Assembly (NCBI GenBank): GCA_029964075.1
Contig: CM057138.1
Coordinates: 11,960,932-12,024,931, forward strand
Source: Patiria pectinifera
Taxonomy: Eukaryota > Echinodermata > Asteroidea > Valvatida > Asterinidae
Reading direction: 5' to 3'
DNA length: 64,000 nucleotides
Shown: in pieces, positions 57,311 through 64,000 of the stretch
Position numbering within the stretch: position 1 is the first letter of the stretch
Layout: the number at the start of each line of letters is the position of its first letter
Notes under the pieces: generated by a model
The model's database searches: none
Seen by the model: only the letters and a program-made list of their open reading frames with translations
What the model was told of the DNA's origin: nothing
Position numbers and translations under genes: made by a program

Positions 57311-60300
57311 CTGGTACAAAAACAATCAATGGAAAACAATGTTAGACTAAACAAAGCAGAAATCTTCATCAAGTGTTGAATATCAGTTTCAAGCTCTTTC
57401 CAGATAGCGAATATAGCTTGAATTTCACTTCTGACCATTTACCACCTTGGACAGCGCCTGAAGCAAAGTGTATAGCTGCGCAACGTCTCATTTAAGAAGC
57501 AAATACCAATGTAAAGATGTTTGCAAATTGTATTGACAAACTCAAGGGAACAGGTTTGATTTCTGTCTAGTGACAACCGCAATTAAAGAGAAACCAAAGC
57601 ACCCGGATAGGTAGAAAGTGTTTTCAGTCAATGGTCTTAGTTAGTTGACATGCATTAACAAGTAGCCTACAAAGGCGGGTAGTCTATGCGACAATGCAAC
57701 AGTCTATGCGACAATGTGACAGAAAAAAAAAGCTCTTTCCCCAGTTAACAGTTATATTCATGACGCATCCCCACGGCATTGGCTGATTTAAGGTAATGGG
57801 AATAAGTTGCTTTTTGAGCATTTTGCGTTTGAAGCGACAGAATTGCTCAAAGTCGTGAGAAGGTGCATATTAGCAACGAATTTGATACGTTTCAGCTCAG
57901 TGGACAATATCCACTTTGAGAGTATGAAGAAAACGCATGCAGAATTTTTGGGTCTCGTTACTGGATTCCGTTGCTAATGCACGATTTCGTTTTCTTCAAC
58001 CACCTTCAATGACTGTTTCTCCCGAATGATCTAATTTCAGGCGGATAATTTCACAGGGTATTTGGCACCAGTCCTATCTTCACTTTGAGCAAGGATTTTC
58101 TCGTGAAATCGGTAGATACGTTCTCGGAAAATAGCAAATGTTCCTTCGTATTGTAACTGAGCACCGGTTGCGTCACTTGGACTCAATTAACACCAACGCG
58201 TCCCGTATTCCGTTTTTCATTACCCACACCCGGCCTGTTTCAACAGAAGTATCAAATTCCGTGTTCATGAAAAGTGACATGAACACGAATCTGCCACGGT
58301 TGTAAGGTTCTCGACTGAATTAGTATTGTAGAAAGCTACCCATCTCAAGATGAGTCGTTTCTTGATGCAGCTCTTACCATTAACGTTCATTGCTGCTTGA
58401 TCGATGGGCCGATGGCCGTTACAAACTCAACAAAACTGCTAGCTGTGCAAAGCGAGCTTCATTTTACCATTCAATTAACGGTTAGATTTCGATTATCTGT
58501 ACTAATGGATAACAGCAACATGCGTATTTCTTATCATTTATTTCAAGCAATACGAACATAGATTGCTAAACTGTTCGAAATCAATGGCCAGCGTTTTACT
58601 CCCCATATACATACCAACATCTGTTTTTAATCGGTCTTTTTGCATCAGAATTACACATAAAAGACATTTCTGTCTCTATAATTTTTGTTCAGCCCTGAAC
58701 GATGTCAACATGAAGTTGTTTGTACGGATACCAAAATCGTGTCACATTTACTCACTATTAAGGGTAAAATAACCATTGATATTGTACCGACGTATAATGG
58801 AACGTTTGTGTATAAAATATTGCACGCGGTACTTGAAATACAACAGTCGCTTGCAAGTTCTTCGCGAATCGGCCCAGCACTGTCAAATGTAACTCTTTTT
58901 CTCGTTTACTATTTTGATAGTTGGCTCATGCAGCCTATAAGGTTTAGCACTATAATGTTTTGCTGCAAAGAAAACTGGTATCTTTTGGTGTACACTTTGT
59001 TTCTAGATTATCTTATATGAGATTGAAGTTTATCTCAATATGTCTAATGCACCGAGAACTCTATTAAATCCACATGTTTTTTTCATTCAACTATTATAGT
59101 GTTGTTTATCTCAATATGTTATTCTATTTTAGTCCTGTTTTTCTCAATGATTATGTCTAATGCACCGATAACTCTAAATTCACATCTTTTATCCATCGCT
59201 GAAAATGCAACTACAAATAGTCTTGTGGCGGAAGAAGTGGACGTAAATAAGCAATATCGATAGATTATCAACTTCATTGAACTCACGTTACTCAATCCAT
59301 TAAATGAACGTACAAAATTGCAAGCACTTAGTTCGAAAGGGTCTATGTAATCTTAAACTATTCTGTTCTTTCTGATCGGTGGCCAAATGTTGAGTAATTT
59401 TTTTTTCCGACAGTTACGAACCTTTTCCCAATAACGAAAACTAGACTAACAACCCGCCGACGGCAATAGGGGCTCGTTTGCGCAGCCAATTCGATCTGAG
59501 GACGATTCCGTATGGGACTTTAACCCGGAACCCAATTCTCTGGTGACATTTTTTTTTGCTAGAACGTTTCGTCAGTAGTTAGGCGTATCCAGAATGTCTC
59601 CCTGTACGCCCTAGCATCTGCGCTTCCAGGATTGATTGATAACACTTTCCCGTCGTATTTCCAAATTAACGAATCCGGCATGCACAGGTGCGTGGCCAAG
59701 GACAGCGAGTTAAACTGTCATTGGGAATAGCTTTAAAACTGTCAGGTTTACGACTTTTAAAGGCATGATACTGATAAAACATGGGAAAATGCCAAAACGT
59801 ATAAAAACAAAACTGGAAGGAAATTTTTGTTTCATTGTGAGCAACATTATAGTCTTGCCAAAATTGCATTTCTAGGAATATAGTAAAATGTAAGTTCTCA
59901 TTAAAAGAGGACTGCCAATGACATTTTGTTTTTAAACAAAATCTTAATATGTTTTCTGTTTTAGCCTCTGAAGAAGAACTTGCTAAGTTCGCAACGTCAG
60001 GCCACATTAATTTTAAGATTTATATATTTCAGGTCCATCCAGTCAGTAAGCAGTTTGCAGCAGTTTTACTTTTTTTCAAAATTGTAATATGTTATTCTAT
60101 TTTTTTTTTTTTTAAGTTCCCTTGGTACCATAGTCATCAGTCAACATTTGCTCAGAGGCAACTTAGAGCCGTTTCCGATAGAGTGGCGTCAAGGGGCAGC
60201 TTGTGCTCAGCAAGACCGAAGGTGAAATTCATAGCTACTCTACACCTGCCTTTATCCAACAGATTTAGTAGACGGAATGACCTTAAACAGCAATCCAAGT

Positions 60301-60956
60301 TCAACTTAGTATGTGAATATGTTATGCTTAACGTTTGCAATTAGTTGGATACATTAGCTGCTGGAAACATGCTTATTGGTAACAATGAGGACTGGTACGT
60401 ACTTATTCCGTCTGACATGCCTGCTAGGAGAACTAGGGATAATGTGTTCGCCGGAAACTGTAATTACGACTACACTTATGGGCGAATTTGAATGGATTTA
60501 GCCTGGAGCAACACAGTGTTTTAGTACAATGTAAAGCATTAATCGGATTATGCCTCCTTATTAGTAGTGTGCGACATTTGCTCTGGATTTGCTCTTAAGG
60601 CGAATGCATTGTGCAAATACCAAAGCGAGCTTTGGGGCGTCCTAGTTATTGTGGAACTAAGCCATCATACCTATTTCATTCAGTTCTGCTGTATCACGTC
60701 AATCGGAAGTCATACAATCTCCATAAATGCAACTAGCTTGTCAAAATAAACAAACAACTTCGTTGCTTTGTTGTATGTATTTCATGACTCGATAACTTTT
60801 TTTTATTGGACTTGGGATAGACCGATCACACCTACTGGTTGGGTAGACTTGAGATCGGTGGAAGTGTGAGCTTTAAACGCAATCCACTAAAGATTACTAA
60901 TATCATCAATGTCAATCATTAATTGAAGGCACAATTTTAATGAAGTAATGACTTAC
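57311..60956 (-). other. Intron of the GPCR gene
   Basis: 3646 bp, with GTAAGT at the donor (60951-60956) and CAG at the acceptor (57311-57313). It contains a partial direct duplication near 59035-59200 (TCTCAATATGTCTAATGCACCG type) and a small hairpin-bearing motif CTCTGAAGAAGAACTTGC at about 59966. I see no nested gene. Confidence 0.8.
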
Positions 60957-61456
60957 CTATCTATAGCGATAGCGAGAAGGGAGTTGGTCGAAACGTACAG
61001 TGACGTGAACTTCAGGTAGTTGGTGATAACGCACATGGCGGTACCAAACGGCCAATGCTGATAGAGATATTGGTAGAAGCTTAGAGGGGCACATATGACG
61101 GCCACCAAGAAATCGGACAGGGCCAGGTTACCAATCAACAGGTTGGTGGTGGTACGCATGCGCCTGAAGCGGTAGATGACGTAACAGAGGAGCAAGTTGC
61201 CGATGCCGCAGACGCTCATCATGAGGGCGTAGCTGGTACACAAGATAATCTTGGCCGCAATGTGGATATGCGGGTAGGAGATCACCGGTTTGTGTTCGTA
61301 GTCTGGCCCGTAGTCATACGGGTCAAACGGACCCTGTCCATTCCAGTGTCCGCCAGCCTCATTATCCAACGTGATAGACAGGTTCTCATGCTGAGACCCT
61401 GTGCTGTTACCCACGTCAGATGTTGGGTCCAGCTCTCCGTAAGGCCCAAACACCAT
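60957..61456 (-). CDS. Prokineticin-receptor-like GPCR, exon 1 (N-terminus to TM3)
   Basis: The start is the ATG at 61456 (context GTAACAATGG). Upstream in-frame codons to 61489 contain no other ATG. The coding parts, 500 + 805 bp, give 434 residues and join in frame. The extracellular N-terminus of about 60 residues has N-glycosylation sites at NST (17) and NLS (25) and acidic, Gly/Tyr-rich sequence, with no clear signal peptide. TM1 is about 66-93 with GN (86-87), TM2 about 104-124 with LALSD (111-115), and TM3 about 139-163 after Cys142. The exon ends AIAIDR at the donor AG|GTAAGT. Upstream untranslated exons may exist. Confidence 0.92.
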
Positions 61457-62989
61457 TGTTACAACGCACCAGTTCCCGTGCAAATGCAACTCTAAAATGA
61501 TTAGCGTGCTTCAGTTGAGTCAGTCTTTAAAGCACATTCTTACTAGACATGGCGACGACAGTATTTCCATATCTAAGCACCACCATGTCAATTTACGTCG
61601 TAAATGATCGGGAAATCCCAATGAATGTCGAAAAGCAGGTGTGATCCAGAACAAATTGATTTTTCTCATATGAGTTTTAAGAGAGCGCGGCCCTAACCGT
61701 CTTTATACTCAGTCTCGTTGACTCGATGATCGACTCCTCAGACGAATCGTACTGTTGTTGTCTTCCAAAAATGTAAAGCTGAGAGATGGAGAGATGGACG
61801 TTTTTTCGCCCGATGGACCTTAGGCTACACTCCTTGACTGCAAATCCCATCCAACTCAAGAGGGTGTTTCTATCAACGGCAACAATTGGCTGTGTTCCGT
61901 CGCCGGAAGGACCAAGAGTGAAACGGAATCTCTCGCTGAGATTATGTGATAAAGTGAAGTGCTATATGATGAATGCCACTAGGAGGGAATCGAAGGGTTA
62001 CCGGTTCTGATTTAACGTTAATAACCAGGCGGCTTAGCTATCAGGAGAGAGATGTTCCAAGCACGCAACAAGTGCTCCTCCAGCCTCAATCTTTAGAGAC
62101 CCCGCAGGCAGTTTGACTCGGCTTTCCACTAAACTTCACAATCAAAGATGCAAAGTCGTTCCATGAAGTTACCGTAGCAAATAGGCTTCGGCTCTTGGAC
62201 TACATTTTGTTTAAAGCCGATTGCTCCGTATTTCTTAGTATAAGCGATAAACGGCAAGTCTGTTTCTCCTCTTGTTGCCGAGACACCAGTCGTCGAATAG
62301 GGGATCTGCAAGACTGAAATAATAAGAAAGAGCATTCGTAATGAACCTGAATGAAATGTATATATCCCCCATCACTATACTTTGTGAATGTTTTGCTTTA
62401 GTAATATCCCATGGGTTAAGCCCTTGCTTTTCACGTGTCATTAACCTTTTTCTTTCGCGTGAAAAACGCGTGAAAATCTTGGTCATGTAACTTAAATTGC
62501 CGCGGCGGCGGAGGTCGCAATACAGCGCGCGTGAGGTATGATGCTCAGAATTTTCCGGGTAGCTGCCAATATTGCCAAGACTGGATTTGATTTTGATTAA
62601 TCTTGTTGATATAGTGATCTCGCCAGTAGTCTCGAACCAGCTTGTATAAGGAGAGTAAAATCCAAGTCCATTCTTGGACGAAAGCTAGACCTATCCTGGT
62701 CTCGACATCCGTAAAGCACGTGACCGTTATTTCCTAGTCTGAAAGGACTTGTACTATTGTAGGCGGAAACGTGGAAGAACCCTCACGGATGAACTGGACT
62801 GAGCACATCTATTGTGCACGTGCCTCGGATACAGAAGTTTCCCTTGCCTCCTTACGACACATTAGCTTCCTGGGATGGCTTAATTGAGACTGCCTGCGTC
62901 GCAAAATACGTTACAAAACAGAATTGTAAGTTGTGTTGCGAGCAAATGTGGCCCATCATGCCGGCGTGTTACGGGTTTCAGTAGCATGA
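61457..62989. other. 5' flank of the GPCR gene
   Basis: Expected to hold the 5' untranslated region and promoter on the minus strand. No TATA box or CpG island is obvious. Short open frames on both strands show no motif. Confidence 0.4.
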
Positions 62990-63206
62990 AACAACCGAGA
63001 ATAATTGTGTTCCCCTGTACAGGATGCTAGTTCATCGTATGTTACTCCCAGCTAATGCTTGGACCCATTTATACTCCTTGGTAGAGAGAGGCAAATGGGG
63101 ATGAAGTTGCTTGCCCAAGGACACAACATATGGTCAGCGCCTGGATTCGAACCCCTGACCCTCTGTTCATGAACCACAAACCTAACCACTGGGCCACACT
63201 CCTTCA
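62990..63206 (-). mobile_element. tRNA-derived SINE, 5' part
   Basis: Minus strand: A box TGGCCCAGTGG (63186-63196) and B box GGTTCGAATCC (63143-63153), both perfect, then GTCCTTGGGCAAGCAACTTC and GGCAAATGGG-type body, ending at ATCCTGTACAGGGG. It shares the central body with the SINE at 50267 but lacks the ATT tail. Confidence 0.8.
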
Positions 63207-63446
63207 AAACGACCAAATCATTTCCCTTATATGGCTTAGGAAACAAATGATCGCGCTGTAATCGATGAAAGAAATTTCAAAAGTAAATCTTTGGTCAATT
63301 TCAAGCAATGACGGCAAAGGAATTTCAAAGTAACATCGAGAACTGAATAGAACATCAAAAAAACCAAGAAGGCAGAATACCGAATAATAACACATCCTGA
63401 CAGTGACTGCGTGAACGTACTCTATTGATTCTTGTTAAACACACTA

Positions 63447-63930
63447 CAGCCTGTCTAAAAAAAAATGGTACAATCGAAAACGATTTTGTTTTTCAATATT
63501 AAATTTCAACATAAGTCAATCGTTTTGAGCATCACAATTAAGAAAAAAGACCAGGCTTTCCAATACTTTTTGTTTCATCTCATTTGTTTTTGTCAATCCA
63601 GAGATAACTCCAGTTTACTGCGGAACACAAAAATCGAGTTTGTTTCTTTTGCCAAGTTGCAATCTTTTGTGAGCTTCAAGACAGCATGGCACAGTAGGCC
63701 TACTCGAAACAACTCTGCCCATGCATAAAAGTGGCACAAAATCGATTTTGGTGTATCGCACTAAATTGATTATATCTCTGAATTGACAAAAGCAAATAAG
63801 ATCAAACAAACACTATTGGAGAGCCCAGTCTTTGTTCTTTAATATTATGCCAAGTAAGAATGACTTATTTTGAAATTTCATATTTAACCAATTTTTTTTC
63901 ATATTGTACCATTTTTTTTTAGACAGGCTG
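63447..63930. mobile_element. Tc1/mariner-type MITE, 484 bp
   Basis: The terminal inverted repeats CAGCCTGTCTAAAAAAAAAT and GGTACAAT (about 28 bp, one length difference in the A run) are flanked by TA on both sides, the target duplication of Tc1/mariner elements. Beyond the ends the two halves pair over about 200 bp each (for example GAAATTTCAAaATAAGTCA-type and CTTTTGTCAAT), so the whole element is a long imperfect foldback. No coding sequence. Confidence 0.82.
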
Positions 63931-64000
63931 TACATCAGGTACGCAATAATAATAATAAAAAAAACCACACGCACAGAAAATTGCAATGCTGAATTTGTAT

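Noticed and set aside
59960-60000. CTCTGAAGAAGAACTTGC...GTTCGCAACGTC motif as part of a Penelope-like element
   Set aside because: Similar hairpin-bearing motifs occur near the ends of several retroelements, but no polymerase or GIY-YIG sequence is nearby in the GPCR intron.
63143-63196. Functional tRNA gene (perfect A and B boxes)
   Set aside because: The sequence between and beyond the boxes does not fold into a cloverleaf acceptor stem and continues into a SINE body.

Overview
This is eukaryotic, animal-type DNA: genes split by GT-AG introns, AT-rich sequence, tRNA-derived SINEs, CR1/L2-like and jockey-like LINEs, Ty3/Gypsy remnants and many foldback or MITE elements. The repeat style (AAAATGGCNGCC modules, TGACCTTTGACC modules, long G runs next to inverted repeats, GCGCTATATAAATGnnATTATT LINE ends) and a prokineticin-receptor-like GPCR suggest a marine invertebrate deuterostome, most likely an echinoderm. 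That placement is inference. There is no prokaryotic operon, CRISPR array or rRNA.

Layout. 1-925: decayed Ty3/Gypsy remnant on the minus strand; a longer sister copy lies at 39475-41190. 955-1922: two minisatellite patches. 3651-18053: four head-to-tail copies of a 3.54 kb unit; three are nearly identical, the fourth is diverged, lacks about 1 kb and carries a CR1/L2-like LINE insertion. 18456-22471: a GC-rich 472 bp palindrome, then a 3.25 kb element with 0.5 kb inverted arms. 25278-26431: a foldback element.

26610-34940: a probable small spliced gene on the plus strand. Its three exons encode 73 residues (charged head, Gly/Asn-rich amyloid-like core, short hydrophilic tail) and end near an AATAAA signal. 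A jockey-like LINE (26847-29940) lies in its first intron. Further phase-compatible terminal exons lie at 36161 and 37344. 32341-37683 is packed with MITEs, a minisatellite and foldbacks. 43780-45235 is a second jockey-like LINE remnant, broken up by an LTR-like segment and a MITE. 45237-56505 is mostly non-coding, with two SINEs, a piggyBac-type MITE and a foldback.

56506-61456 (minus strand) is the clearest gene: a complete two-exon rhodopsin-class GPCR of 434 residues, closest by motif to prokineticin receptors, with its intron inside the DRY codon triplet. The window ends with a SINE and a Tc1/mariner-type MITE.

Only two host genes can be supported, the GPCR (strong) and the small Gly/Asn-rich protein gene (moderate). 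The most novel candidates are the latter and the 3.54 kb tandem array, whose units each end in an exon-like leader with a perfect splice donor.
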